From Mantis religiosa (Eukaryota > Arthropoda > Insecta > Mantodea > Mantidae), in NCBI GenBank assembly GCA_030765055.1, contig CM060955.1, positions 99,446,024-99,510,023 of the forward strand: a stretch of DNA of 64,000 bases, given 5' to 3'. Under the pieces are notes generated by a model. It had not been told where the DNA came from. It ran no database searches and saw only the letters and a list, made by a program, of their open reading frames with translations. Each line of letters starts with the position of its first letter. Position 1 is the stretch's first letter. Of the stretch, positions 11,085 through 22,095 are shown piece after piece. Both the position numbers and the translations under genes were made by a program.

Positions 11085-12386
11085 ATTTGATTACTGTTTG
11101 ATGACTATAAAGCACATACTCCCTGACAATACTTACATAGCATTTGTAGACTTCGAAAAAGCATTTGACTGTACAAATAGACTATGGAACATAATGGACA
11201 AATACAGACACAAAAATTATCATAAATACAGGCACGATAAAAACAGAAGAAATAAAAGTAAATCAAGGATAAAGACAGGGATTTAGCCTTTCTCCCACAC
11301 TATTTAATATAGTATACTTGGGCAATTTGATAAAAACTTGGAGAAAACAAGTGGGTAAAGGAATACAACTAAATAGAAATAAAAACTTCAATGTGATACC
11401 CAAAAATGAAATGTGTAGTGTTTAACGCCCGCTTTTACTACATACGGCACCGCAGGCGATGACACTGATAATACAAGAAATGAAGATGGAGCACCGGTGG
11501 AATGAGATGGCGGGGGAAACCGGAGATACCGGAGAAAACCCGCCCCAGCGCCGTGTTGTCCACTACAAATCTCACTTTGCGGTCGCCTGGGATCGAACAG
11601 AGAGAGAGAGCCAAGCGGTCTAACCACTGAGCCACGGCGCGGCCCTATGTGAACCCTATGCTGATGATGTAGCAATAATACAAGAAAATGAAAAAAAGCC
11701 TCCAACGTTCCACGTATAAAATGTATTTACTGGGAAAAGAATACAATGTAAATATATCTACAAATAAAACTAAGATAATGGCACATCAAGGAAAATATCC
11801 TGTAAGTTCAAAAATAAACATTGAAGATAAATGCCTGGAACAGCTCTCGAATTTCAGCTATTTGGGCTATGATGTAAACTTAGACATAGACAAAGACATA
11901 GAAAACATATTAAATAAATTTCAGCAGATATGTGGAACTATAGCAAGAACATTGTAAAACAAAGCAAGGAAAGGAAACAAAGTTAAAATTTTATAAAACT
12001 ATGGCAGTTCCAGTGCTGATGTATGGAAGTGAGTCCTGGATATTAAAAGAAAGATATAAAAGTAAGATACAGGCAACAGAAATGAGGTATTAAAAAGAGC
12101 TAATCCACTAGACGAGATTTAATAATAAATGAAAGCATTCGAGAGGCACTAGACATAGGTATATAAATTACAGGACAAAATAGAAGAAAATATACAGAAC
12201 TGGAAAGAACATGTGAATAGAATGGACGAAGAAAGAGTACCGGTTTTAATAAGAAGATACAATCCTCGTGGAAGAAGAGATGTAGGACGCCGTAGAAAAA
12301 GATGGGAATAGCTGATAGAATAGTAGATAGAAGGAACAGGCAGAAATGCCTAATCCCTGAAGTGAAGAAGAAGAAGAAGAAGACTC
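11085..12386 (+). pseudogene. non-LTR retrotransposon (RTE-like), copy 2, split by SINE-B
   Basis: The + strand encodes YIAFVDFEKAFDCTNRLWN (RT motif A, about 11128-11190), then, after decay, a GCSLSPTLFN-like motif B block at about 11280-11310. A SINE-B interrupts it at 11401-11646. YADD then appears intact at 11657-11668, followed by NISTNKTKIMAHQGK and SNFSYLGYDVN (to 11957). The C-terminal block has PVLMYGSESWILK (12008) and GRRDVGRRRKRW (about 12270-12305). The element ends CCTGAAGTGAAGAAGAAG in a GAA microsatellite (12362-12384). Frameshifts and stops make it dead. It has the same organisation as copy 1 but is a different subfamily. Confidence 0.8.
11401..11646 (-). repeat. SINE-B inserted in the retrotransposon
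   Basis: The - strand starts GGGCCGCGCCGTGGCTCAGT (A-box) with a B-box-like GTTCGATCCC and runs to GCGGGCGTTAAACACTACAC. Short flanking direct repeats ATGTGATACC (11391-11400) and ATGTGAACCC (11647-11656) mark the insertion. The head carries a small AG expansion. Confidence 0.85.
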
Positions 12387-13050
12387 CCTGACAAGCTGTG
12401 AAATCAAGTACAAATGAACAAGAAACTCAAGATACTTCTCATCTATGGGAAAACTAGAAGGAATGCAGGAGAGGCTTGCCGCTTTGTCAACAACGTTACC
12501 TCAACATTCATCATCCAGCCCAAACCATCTTTTAAATATTGGAAAAATAGGCGTTATGAAACAGGTAAACATTCCTGTGAATGTCTGCGGATACGCCGAA
12601 CACCAACATTTTGGACTCTTCAACCACATAAAGGAATATGTGTATCCAAGTTAATGCCAGTCATTTTGAACACCTTCAGAAGTTTATTATGATATTATTT
12701 ATTTACTTACAGTACTTCAATTTCCTTTTTAACTTCTTTCCTATATTATATGGTTTGCACTGCCTATCCTTCGGCATATATCAGAGACTCTAGCACGTAA
12801 AAGAAAACATTTCTGAACATGAATTTGTTAACAATACGTGATTATACTGTATGCACTCACATTACTATGCTTGTTTTACCTTATCTTTATTTACACCTCT
12901 ATATAATATTTTCAGTGAAGAAAACATCTGAATCGACTACTGTGCAGGAAAATATGATACAAAAACGAATTAACACTAAAGCCTTGATATATAATTAACT
13001 GTAATTAATTAGAACAGATATTAAACAGAAATTTCGATGATTAAACTTAA
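12387..13050. other. unassigned stretch
   Basis: A 92-residue ORF at 12414-12692 overlaps a 69-residue ORF in another frame. Neither has motifs I recognise. No other feature seen. Confidence 0.25.
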
Positions 13051-13054
13051 AATA

Positions 13055-13212
13055 ATTACTTACTTAATAAGCAGAGGAAATACTACTACATTCCAGCCAA
13101 AAATTTGGTGTGAAGATTTCACTGAAAATACACGTTTTTAGACACCCTGAATCCAGCAGAAAATTAGAACAAGGATCTTGCATGTCTGTCTGCCTGCCTG
13201 TCTGTATGACTG
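13055..13212 (+). repeat. old dispersed repeat, copy 2
   Basis: It reads GCAGAGGAAATACTAC, CAGCCAAAAATTTGGTGTG, AAGATTTCACTGAAAATAC and CCTGAATCCAGCAGAAAA, then ATGTCTGTCTGCCTGCCTG. It is one of the better preserved copies and is followed by the AG array. Confidence 0.65.
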
Positions 13213-13215
13213 TAG

Positions 13216-13218
<3 letters not shown>

Positions 13219-13275
<57 letters not shown>
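13219..13275 (+). repeat. AG dinucleotide microsatellite
   Basis: About 28 uninterrupted AG units. Confidence 0.95.
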
Positions 13276-13278
<3 letters not shown>

Positions 13279-13811
13279 CTGGTAAATACTAATCATGATA
13301 TTTAAACATGGTTTGGAGCTTTTAAAAAATGCGGCATGAAGGATTAACTTTGCACAGAAACATATAGCGGACTCTTTTCTCTTAATTTTTCGTTGTCTTT
13401 TATTTTATCAAAAATAGCTCTACATTTTGAGTAAAATACCAAACAAGTATAATAATTTCATAATATATTCATAAACAATTCTGATAGAGTTTGGCACAAA
13501 TGTTATGTACTCAAAGGTTATTTATTTATTTTCTCACAGTTGTGTGAAGCAACTTTTTGTGGCATTGATATTTCCTTATGTTATTTTTATCGGTTTTAAT
13601 TTTTGAATATCTACATCTACCTTTCAATAATAGCAAGTCGCTATTCTTTATGGTCATGTAAAGAACATGGAATTTAAGTCTCATCTCTAAAACTCTGTTT
13701 TACCCTACTGTATTCTTCTTAAAACTTTATGAAAATGTGTAATTAGTAAAGAACTAGGCAGAAAAAAATTAAACTATTGTAAGAAACTTTTTCAAAATTT
13801 AATTTTTGTAG

Positions 13812-14060
13812 GGTGCCCATTCTTGGTTCCTTTACAAGGCACCAAGTGCAGTCTAGGAGCAACATGCTAGTCTCTGGTTCCCTAGGACGGTGGTTCAAAC
13901 CTGGTGGAGGCAATGAATTCTAACGGGCGTAAAAATCCTTAGCTTCCTGGCTTCTTTCGGAACGAAAGCAAAGCAGTGTTCGCGTGTCGTAGATTTACGT
14001 CACGTAAAAGAACCTAAAGCCTGATAAAGAGGCCTCTGAGCAAAATTAAATCATCTTTCA
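13812..14060 (+). repeat. probable tRNA-derived SINE
   Basis: It begins GGTGCCCATTCTTGG and has a B-box-like GGTTCAAACCTGG at about 13892, in a stretch more GC-rich than its surroundings. Only one copy is in the window, so SINE status is inferred from the promoter-like box. Confidence 0.35.
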
Positions 14061-14463
14061 CCCCAATACAGAATGGGAAGCTGGGAAGCAAAGTAGTTAA
14101 CGAGCGTCCATAAAACAGTAATGCACGCTGATGTATGAAATGGAATAATAATAATTGGGAAGTAAATGTTCCAGCCTGTTAGGGTAACCCACCTTTCGTT
14201 ACCAGTTATGAGCACTGTGGAAAAAGCTTAGTCAGAAAGAATGATCCTGAGAGTTTTGAATGGGAGGCGGGCATTTAAATGATCAGATCTGGATTTGAAC
14301 ATACACTCGTATGAGATAAAATCTTATTCTCACAAAAACGAGTACGTTTTATTAAATTAAATATATGACTATTCATAATTGTAAGAGCTTTAAAAAATGG
14401 TAGGTAGGTCCTGATGCATTTTACTTTCTCTATTACTGCCTATAATAAATATAAAAGGTTTTG

Positions 14464-14527
14464 CTTTCCACCCAAAATATTTGCACCGAAATTTTACTGG
14501 AAATATAGCTTTTGAGATTCTTTGAAT
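14464..14527 (+). repeat. old dispersed repeat, copy 3
   Basis: It reads TTCCACCCAAAATATTTGCA, then TTTTACTGGAAATATAGC and TTTTGAGATTCTTTGAAT. It stops where the GAAA array begins. Confidence 0.6.
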
Positions 14528-14541
14528 AAAAATAAAATAAA

Positions 14542-15092
<551 letters not shown>

Positions 15093-15429
15093 TCTTGCTT
15101 TCTCTACCACTATATAGATCCATAGAATTAGGAAAAATATTACCTACGTACACTGCACCAAAAGGTTCGATACAAAAATACTTTTTGAAGTAGGTAAGAA
15201 ACGTGAGAAGTCACGTTTAAGTTCAAATATCCCAGGAAGAGACGTAGCTTTTTAAAATACTTCTATCCCAGATTACCTAACCTTTCTTTCTATTTTCTTT
15301 CTCAATCCTTTATGCCTTTGGGCTTTGGGTTTAGGAACAGAAACTCAGAATGGGTAGTCAGAGTGAGAGTGAGAGAAGTAGCTGACATAATGAGGGCGAG
15401 ATGAATGAAAGTAAAGGTGACAAAGGAAC

Positions 15430-15545
15430 AATTGATGGAATGATTGCGGGGAGAACCGGAGATCCCGGAGAAAACCCGCCCCTGCGTAGTGTTGTACACG
15501 ACAAATCCCACGTGCGGTCGCTTGGCGGGTCCGACCGATTCCCTC
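15430..15545 (-). repeat. SINE-B fragment
   Basis: It shares GGAGATCCCGGAGAAAACCC and ACGACAAATCCCACGTGCGG with other SINE-B copies. The tRNA-like head is replaced by unrelated sequence. Confidence 0.7.
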
Positions 15546-16093
15546 TCGATTTTCTACTATTTAAATAAAGTGTATTACGATTCCTTCCATGGCTTAATCC
15601 CCGATTTTCCATCGCATTTCACTCAGACTTTCTACTGCCAAGGATAACCAATCAATACCCTTGGTGTGTTTAAAAATAATTTTCATTAATCAAGTTATCA
15701 TGCATATTAATTAGTCAAAATCCTCTACATAAAGGCATTCGGAAGTACTTTTTAAGTCATGACATTGCAGTATTGCGATGGACTGATCTGTCCATTATCT
15801 AATTGTTCAATTTTGTTTTCCAAATACTTCCCCTTTGTATATAAATATTTCTAGTATTGGCTGCCCCAGCGGGAGAATTTATTTTTGTTATCTATCTGTT
15901 TGTACCTTGTAAAAATCATCCAGAAACACAAATATGTTGGAGTGCGATGTGTAAAAGCAATTTTTAAAATGATTGGTGACTTTACTATCAACTTAGGCAG
16001 TAGTTAGGTATTACTAACAAAACTGAGGACGTGCAGGAGGGAATCGGAATATGTAAATTAAATTAATTCCAGCAGTAACTTTTCGGCAGAGGG

Positions 16094-16206
16094 AATCGAG
16101 GAAAAAAAATTGACCACGGGCGGCAGTCGGTAGTTACCCCCGTTTGGAATCGAACTCGGGCCGCCTTGGTGAGAGTCAAGTGACCTAACCACCCGGCCAC
16201 GGCAAG
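16094..16206 (-). repeat. SINE-B-related tRNA-like element
   Basis: On the - strand it reads GCCGTGGCCGGGTGGTTAGG, then a B-box GAGTTCGATTCC. The head resembles SINE-B but the body differs. Confidence 0.55.
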
Positions 16207-16470
16207 GTCGACTACCTAATGTTTTCTTGAAAACATTCTTTTAAAACAAAATTTGATTTTCTCAAAAATAACTAATGATTTTGATTAAAATATCAAATAT
16301 TTATTATATTTCCATGCCAAATTAAATGTATCTATATCTGAAATGTTCAGAAAATGCCCTCTGAACTCGTTTTCATTCTAGGTGACTTTTGCAGTGGTAA
16401 TTGAAATAGACAAAATCTTACTACACAAAAATGTATATTGGTTGAAACGCAAATTTAAGTCAAACAATTT

Positions 16471-16499
16471 GTGTGTGTGTGTGTGTGTGGCGGGGGGTG

Positions 16500-16563
<64 letters not shown>

Positions 16564-16566
16564 CGC
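16471..16566 (+). repeat. GT dinucleotide microsatellite
   Basis: GT repeats are interrupted by GGCGGGGGGTG at about 16488-16498 and end in GCGCGCGCGC, a potential Z-DNA-forming tract. Confidence 0.95.
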
Positions 16567-17339
16567 ATACGAATCAACAGCATATCTCAAAAATGAGTTT
16601 TAAAAAATTCCCCACCTCAGAATACCGCTTATATCAATTACTTTTAATTAAAATATATCAGAAAACACATTTACATGTCACCTAACCTACGTCTTGAATT
16701 TTCTTGGAATTCTCTATGAAATCATTTAAATTCGGAAGGAATTTTGTATACCTTAGCCTGTAGGTATAGGTAATTGATAAATTATGCAATAGATGAAAAA
16801 AGCGCGGTACAAAAATGTAAATAGATCTCTTTAAAACGTTTTATTCCAAGTAATTGTTTTCTACCATTAGCCATTTCCAAGTTATTCGTTATTAATAGTT
16901 CGAATTGTTCAGTAGTTTACCATTCGAGTCTTTCGGTAGTCAGATGTTTCTCTCAAGTTTAAGGCCATACCGCATGCACATCTTAAACATTTGACATTCG
17001 TTGTTCCCTTTATATCCACAACGGAATTTGTGATGTAACTATTTCGATTAAGATTTTTCTCAGGTGAAATTAAATAAATGGAAAAAAATAATTTTCTTAA
17101 GAATTATTTGTATATCCACAAATAAACGATGAAGGGTAGGAAATACCATGTGAATGTAACATATAGATTTGTATTTATAGAATTCACTACTGGCATAAGT
17201 CTTAGTAGTTGGATACGATGGTTGTTTTAAGGATGTTTGTATCGATGTCAAGACAACAGGATCTAGGAAGTCGCAACACTTAGATGATGTCGACGGCAGA
17301 TAGGTCGCTTTTCTCGGCAAGCCAAGAGTCGGTTTCTGT

Positions 17340-17460
17340 CGCACGCACGTGCTCCGGCTATGGCTCTCTCTGTCTCTCGCGCTTCTGCGGGGATGCTGGG
17401 TGCGAATTCACCTGGACCAATTCCCACACTAGCTACCAGGCGGGAGAGAGATAGAGGGGG
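17340..17460 (+). promoter_or_regulatory. dsf: GC-rich proximal promoter with GAGA-type repeats and E-boxes
   Basis: Upstream of the TATA box are a CTCTC-rich stretch (17364-17378) and a GAGAGAGATAGAGGG stretch (17444-17457), matching the GAGA-factor type motif common at insect developmental promoters. A CACGTG E-box is at 17346-17351, a CACCTG at about 17409 and a CCAAT at about 17417. The block stands out from AT-rich DNA on both sides. Motif presence is seen directly; factor binding is inference. Confidence 0.4.
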
Positions 17461-17507
17461 TAGTGGCGGCGCATGAGGGTTGCAACATCATGACAAAATG
17501 GCAAATG

Positions 17508-17516
17508 TATATAAGG
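17508..17516 (+). promoter_or_regulatory. dsf: TATA box of dsf promoter
   Basis: The sequence TATATAAGG lies 140 bases before the first ATG of the dsf coding exon. A pyrimidine-A initiator-like TTCAACT, with its A at 17537, follows 29 bases downstream of the first T, the usual TATA-to-start spacing. The surroundings are unusually GC-rich for this window. The start site itself is inferred; no transcript data are available here. Confidence 0.6.
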
Positions 17517-17536
17517 ATGCGAACCTTCCTTCCTTC

Positions 17537-17647
17537 AACTGTCAGGCGGTGACGTGTAGTGGTGTCATACATGTGAGCTTACTGGCGTTTTCAGGGAATC
17601 TTACACAGTGCTGATCTAGGAAACCGCTGCGTCTATAACTGACTTGC
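17537..17647 (+). other. dsf: dsf 5' UTR with a start-stop upstream ORF
   Basis: This is the inferred leader between the initiator-like A and the first coding ATG, about 111 bases. Its only ATG is at 17571 and is followed at once by TGA, giving a minimal start-stop uORF out of frame with the main ORF. A TAA at 17636-17638 lies in the main frame just ahead of the ATG, so the coding region cannot extend further upstream in this exon. An additional upstream non-coding exon cannot be excluded. Confidence 0.5.
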
Positions 17648-17666
17648 ATGCGGAGAATGGGAACAG
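17648..17666 (+). CDS. dsf: dissatisfaction (NR2E2) nuclear receptor, coding exon 1
   Basis: This tiny coding exon reads MRRMGT plus the first base of a Gly codon, followed by a consensus donor GTGAGT at 17667. When joined to exon 2 it gives MGTGDRLLDIPCKVC, which agrees with my recollection that insect Dsf proteins begin MGT-x-GDRLLDIPC. Two ATGs are in frame. The one at 17657 has the better context (A at -3, G at +4) and matches the remembered family start; the one at 17648 would add three residues. An in-frame TAA 10 bases before the first ATG bounds the exon. The identification rests on exact phase agreement and the family N-terminus, because the exon is too short to recognise alone. The TATA box and GAGA-rich promoter just upstream fit a first exon. 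Confidence 0.8.
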
Positions 17667-18540
17667 GTGAGTGGCAATTGTTTCTCTCAACTTTTGTCTT
17701 CACGCGGCGATTGACAACTCTTAGAAACGTGAGAAACTTAAACTATAAAACTCGTTGACAAGTGACAAACTCGTAGGTATAATGTGACTCCAGAAGTGTG
17801 TTTACTTTTTCCACAGTTTATTAAATACAGTAGTTTAATTCATCCAACCTAAAAGTTCGACAGATTTTGAAACCTCTTGAACTCAAGAAAACAATTTGGC
17901 GTGTTACATTCAGATGACCTTTTCTTCCTATTTTAGAAACTATTTGTGTAAAAGTTTACTTTTTTATTTACTTATTCTTGATCGAGACAAAAGTTTACGG
18001 AAGTGATTCTTGTAGTTACAGAAACATACAAAAGTTTGAAGCGATATTCAGCTGACTTTGGAATTCAAAAGCTTTTGCGTGACCTAAGAAACAAAAGAAT
18101 GTATCTTAAGATCTGAAACAAATGACAAAATCAAATCCAAGGCAATGAATACTTATATCAGAACGATTATTGTCACAGAATTTGATACAGTAAGTAATTT
18201 CGTATTTTAACGTAGGTAATGTATATTCCCTGATGTGTCAACTTCTCTCTCGTGTTTTTTTTTTTTTGTTTTTTTTTTAACAAAATACTGTTAGCTTAAA
18301 GATGAATTCTGAGGCAAAAGTTAAAAGTACATCATATCTATAATTTTAGTATCTTAAACTTGTATTTTCATCAAAATCGTTTATTTTTTATTTATTTTTA
18401 GAATATAAAAAAAAGTTCACGTAAAAATAGTTCGTGGTGGAGAATTTTTCTCGAAATCTTTGTGTCACATTTTTGTTTATGTTCAACCTAAATACAAGTT
18501 TTCGTTTTTTACTTTGGTATTTAGTGAAGAATTGTAGCCA

Positions 18541-18590
18541 ATCCAAAAATTTGATATCAAAATTTCAGCAAAAATACAAACAAAAGCAGT
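18541..18590 (+). repeat. old dispersed repeat, weak copy
   Basis: CCAAAAATTTGATATCAAAA followed by TTTCAGCAAAAATAC matches the core block order only weakly. Confidence 0.3.
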
Positions 18591-19144
18591 AATTTCAGGA
18601 GGAAAAATAAATGAACAACAACAAAAAATATCCAACACTCTTCGTGTGTGTTATGAAGAACTTAATTCACGTTAAGTTTAATAAATATTACACTTCATAA
18701 TAAGTTGCTCATAATTTAAGAATATTAAAATATGTAATTATCTGGATATTAAGACTTATTTGTATTTTTGAAATAAAAACTTTATTCCAACTTTTTGTTA
18801 AAATGACATATTTTTGACATATTGACTTAACAAATGCAAATGTTATGGAAAACTTGTGACCTTATAAAAACATATCTAAAGTGTACGTGAACATATTTGC
18901 TTCTTAATTAACGCTTTCTGTGTGTGAAGCTTTCGCATGTGGAGATAAGTTACTTTCACGTGTTAGCACAAGCTCGGTAACAACCGAAGTTTACTTGTGA
19001 TATAAACAGTTGAACGTTGTTTCCGCATCTTGCATGTAACAAGTAATTTATTTCTTAAAAATATTTATGGTAATTAAGTTTCATAAGAAAGATGTAACGT
19101 CTAGGCAATATCTGTGACTTGGCTAAGAAATACGTGTGAGTAAG

Positions 19145-19250
19145 AATTGATATCAAAATCCTGCTGAAAATGAACATTTTGAGATTATCTGAATCCAGAA
19201 AGAAGCATTTTAGAATTCGATCCAAGCACGTCTGTCACCTGAGTGGCTGA
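19145..19250 (+). repeat. old dispersed repeat, copy 4
   Basis: It shares CTGCTGAAAATGAACATTTT, GAGATTATCTGAATCCAG, AAAGAAGCATTTTAGAA and GCACGTCTGTCACCTG with the family order. Confidence 0.55.
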
Positions 19251-20017
19251 CTAGGAACAGCTTTATTCAAAATTGAAATGTCGAATGAATGGCAAACGTA
19301 CTGTTTACGTGAAGTATCATCAATACCAAGACTTTCAAGAAAATCGCGCATCCCAAATTAGTCTTATATGGAATTCCTTGTGAGTGTACGTGTGTGCGCG
19401 CACGCGAATGCGTGACTGTTTTGTTTTCTCAAAACCGATTCTAAATATTTTATTCATGTACTTACCTATTTCATATACGTATTTGCATAACGCATAAAAT
19501 ATAGTTATTGAATTTAAAATTAATTTTCTAATTAGTTTGAACTAATTTTTGCTAAATGAAAAAAAAATACTAGAAGAACTAACTTTACAAAAATTGTAAA
19601 TATTGTTAAACTACACAAATTATCTCAAATAAAATGTTTGTGACCTTATATCATTTACATATATGCTTTGTCTTTTTTTTAAATGGAAGTCGTTAGTTAG
19701 TTTTGCTTACCTTTATAATAATAAAAATGTGTGGAAAAATGTCCTATTAGTAACAGAAAGAAAGAGAGGGCGAATTATATTATTCGCAAGAAATTCAAAA
19801 TAGCTAGGTTTGGCAATAGATATGAAAAAAGCCTTAAATATTATATTTTATAAAATTCATTACGTCTGTTTTCTTTTTTTTTTTTTAATACATATCTATG
19901 TATATAAATATATATTTTTCCTTTTCTTTCCTTAATTAACCGGTTTTTCATTACTTCCGTTTATTCTCTTATCTGTTTTCCTTAGTTTCATACAGATTCA
20001 CTATACACATAAACACC

Positions 20018-20062
20018 ATGCCCAAGGCGGGACTCGAACCCGCGGCGGAACAAACACAGGTG
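20018..20062 (-). repeat. tRNA-like fragment
   Basis: On the - strand CGGGTTCGAGTCCCGCC is a perfect B-box/T-arm-like sequence. No D-arm or anticodon arm pairs convincingly, so this is a SINE or tRNA remnant. Confidence 0.35.
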
Positions 20063-21401
20063 CACGCTAGCGCTCACACACACGCAGGTACAGGAGCGCA
20101 CAAAAATGTCCCACGACTCTTTCTTGCCTTACGTACCTCAAAGGAAGTACTTATTTCGGTTAGTCCTCTAAATCTAACTTTGCAATCGAAAAACCTTCTC
20201 TGCCTTTTATACATAGGTAGCTGCTAGGGAAAGTAAAAATTACGTTCAGGATGATCATAATTTAACTTTATATTATTATATATTAATTATATTAATTAAT
20301 ATTATTATTAATTATATTTTAACTTTATCTAAACGTTTTATTGAGTCTTTACTATATTTACGTACCTATTCTTGCTTCTGCGTGGTATTACAAATTAAAT
20401 ATACGATACCTATCTATTTGGGAAAATTATATACAAAATTAGAGACATGCTTATTCTCAAATAAAGTAGGGTATCTCTATTTATTATAGATTAAATATGC
20501 CATTTAAGGAAGCAATTTGACCCACATTAAGATGGTTTTCTCTGCCATACAGAATTCACGCATTGCAGGAAGCACATAAAAATGACACTTTTACGATCCT
20601 TCTTTACTAATAGCATAAATTTTATGTTTAAATTGTTTTATATTAATAGAAATGTCCTTAACTTGCTGTAACAGCATTTTTTCCACTCGCTAACAAGCTC
20701 TTGAGATGAAAACAAGTGAAAGGGGTGTAGAAGTACAGTCGCAAAGTTGCATGCAACTTGGTTATATGAAACTTAGGAAAGATCTAAATTTGCAACAAAG
20801 ACTACTTTTAAAACTAATAATAATACGAAAAAAATTAATTTCCGCCTACAGTTTTGTAACTGTACTGTAGCAAGTATTTCTATATATGTTAAAATGGGTT
20901 TACACAAAAATTATGTAAAAGTCGACCCAGTAAATTTCGCAAGTTATGTCTAGAAAAGTCAAGATAAATGTTATATATAATAAAAATAAAAACCGAGGAA
21001 ACTTTTTTCCATGTAAAGGGAGTTCAGTGATTCCAAAACTATTTTCAGTGAAATCTCTATCTTTACATTTTTGTCGGAATACACTTTCTCTTACTGTGGA
21101 TAAATGGCGGAGAAAGTAAAAAGTATTTAAGCGTTTAAAGCAGTTGTAAAGGTATAATAAAGGGCTATAACATACAAATTCCAACGTTCATTTATCTATA
21201 GCAAAACTAGTTCGGAATTTAAAAGCTCAGTATAAAGGTACAATGTAACTGAGTGGTATCACAGTAAATATGATGTTATAGTACAGGTTTATGTGTTAAT
21301 AGCTTCCCCTTTAGCCTGTTTTGGTTGAATGTTACTAAATAAATTAATACGTTTCACGTACATTGTACCAGCAAAGCTTTTCAAACATGTTCGATCGGAA
21401 A

Positions 21402-21627
21402 GACGTCCTCCAACGTTAAGTCATATCGGACGATGAATGGAATGGGTGAAGTGATGCTCAAATTAGCCCATGGTCCACAGAGCTTAGAGTTACCCGACAT
21501 TCGTCTTTTAGGATAAGGGAAAGCCCTGAAAAAAACTTTGTCAGGTAACTCACCCTGGCCGAGATTCGAACTCGGGACCGGTTGAACGTGAGGGAGACAC
21601 GTTACCATCACGCTACAGAGGCGGGCG
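21402..21627 (-). repeat. SINE-A
   Basis: A complete antisense copy from ACGTCCTCCAACGTTAAG to the head ACGCTACAGAGGCGGGCG, including the B-box (antisense GATTCGAACTCGG). Confidence 0.85.
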
Positions 21628-21837
21628 TCATGTTTATAGTATACTTGTTATATTAAAAGGTAAAACCAATCTTACAGTAATGTATGCAGTAAAAATAATA
21701 ATAAAAATTACGTGATCGTACACTTACTACTAAGTTGAACCTATTCAGTCCACGCGATAATTAAAATTGTATAATGAGTTGTAAAAGATTGTCGCATCTA
21801 CGAAGCACTGGACTATTTAGGTAATTCAATCACAACC

Positions 21838-22095
21838 GAGCGAAATGGCTTCACGGTAACGTATGGATCTTGCATTCGGGGAGTTCCGGCTTCGATTCCC
21901 GTTGGGGCGGCCGCTTACACCTGAATCTTTTTGTGGTTTCCTTGAATCATTAGGCGGATACTGAGATAATTCCCTTAATTCCACGGATTTCTTGTCCCCA
22001 TCATCTGGTTCAAGAATTGGTGACGGCGGATAGTGGTTTGCGGCAGGACGGTGAAATATGCACCTTGGAAGGATTTCTCCTCGGCACAAAGTTTC
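21838..22095 (+). repeat. probable tRNA-derived SINE
   Basis: It has an A-box-like region CCGAGCGAAATGGC and a B-box GGCTTCGATTCCCG about 52 bases on, then a unique body ending GCACCTTGGAAGGATTT. A similar GCACCTTGAAAGGATTT is at about 41669, so more than one copy may exist. Confidence 0.45.

Noticed and set aside
17060..17344. 94-residue ORF on the - strand next to the dsf promoter, possibly a divergent gene
   Set aside because: No recognisable domain, AT-driven composition, no promoter or splice context of its own.
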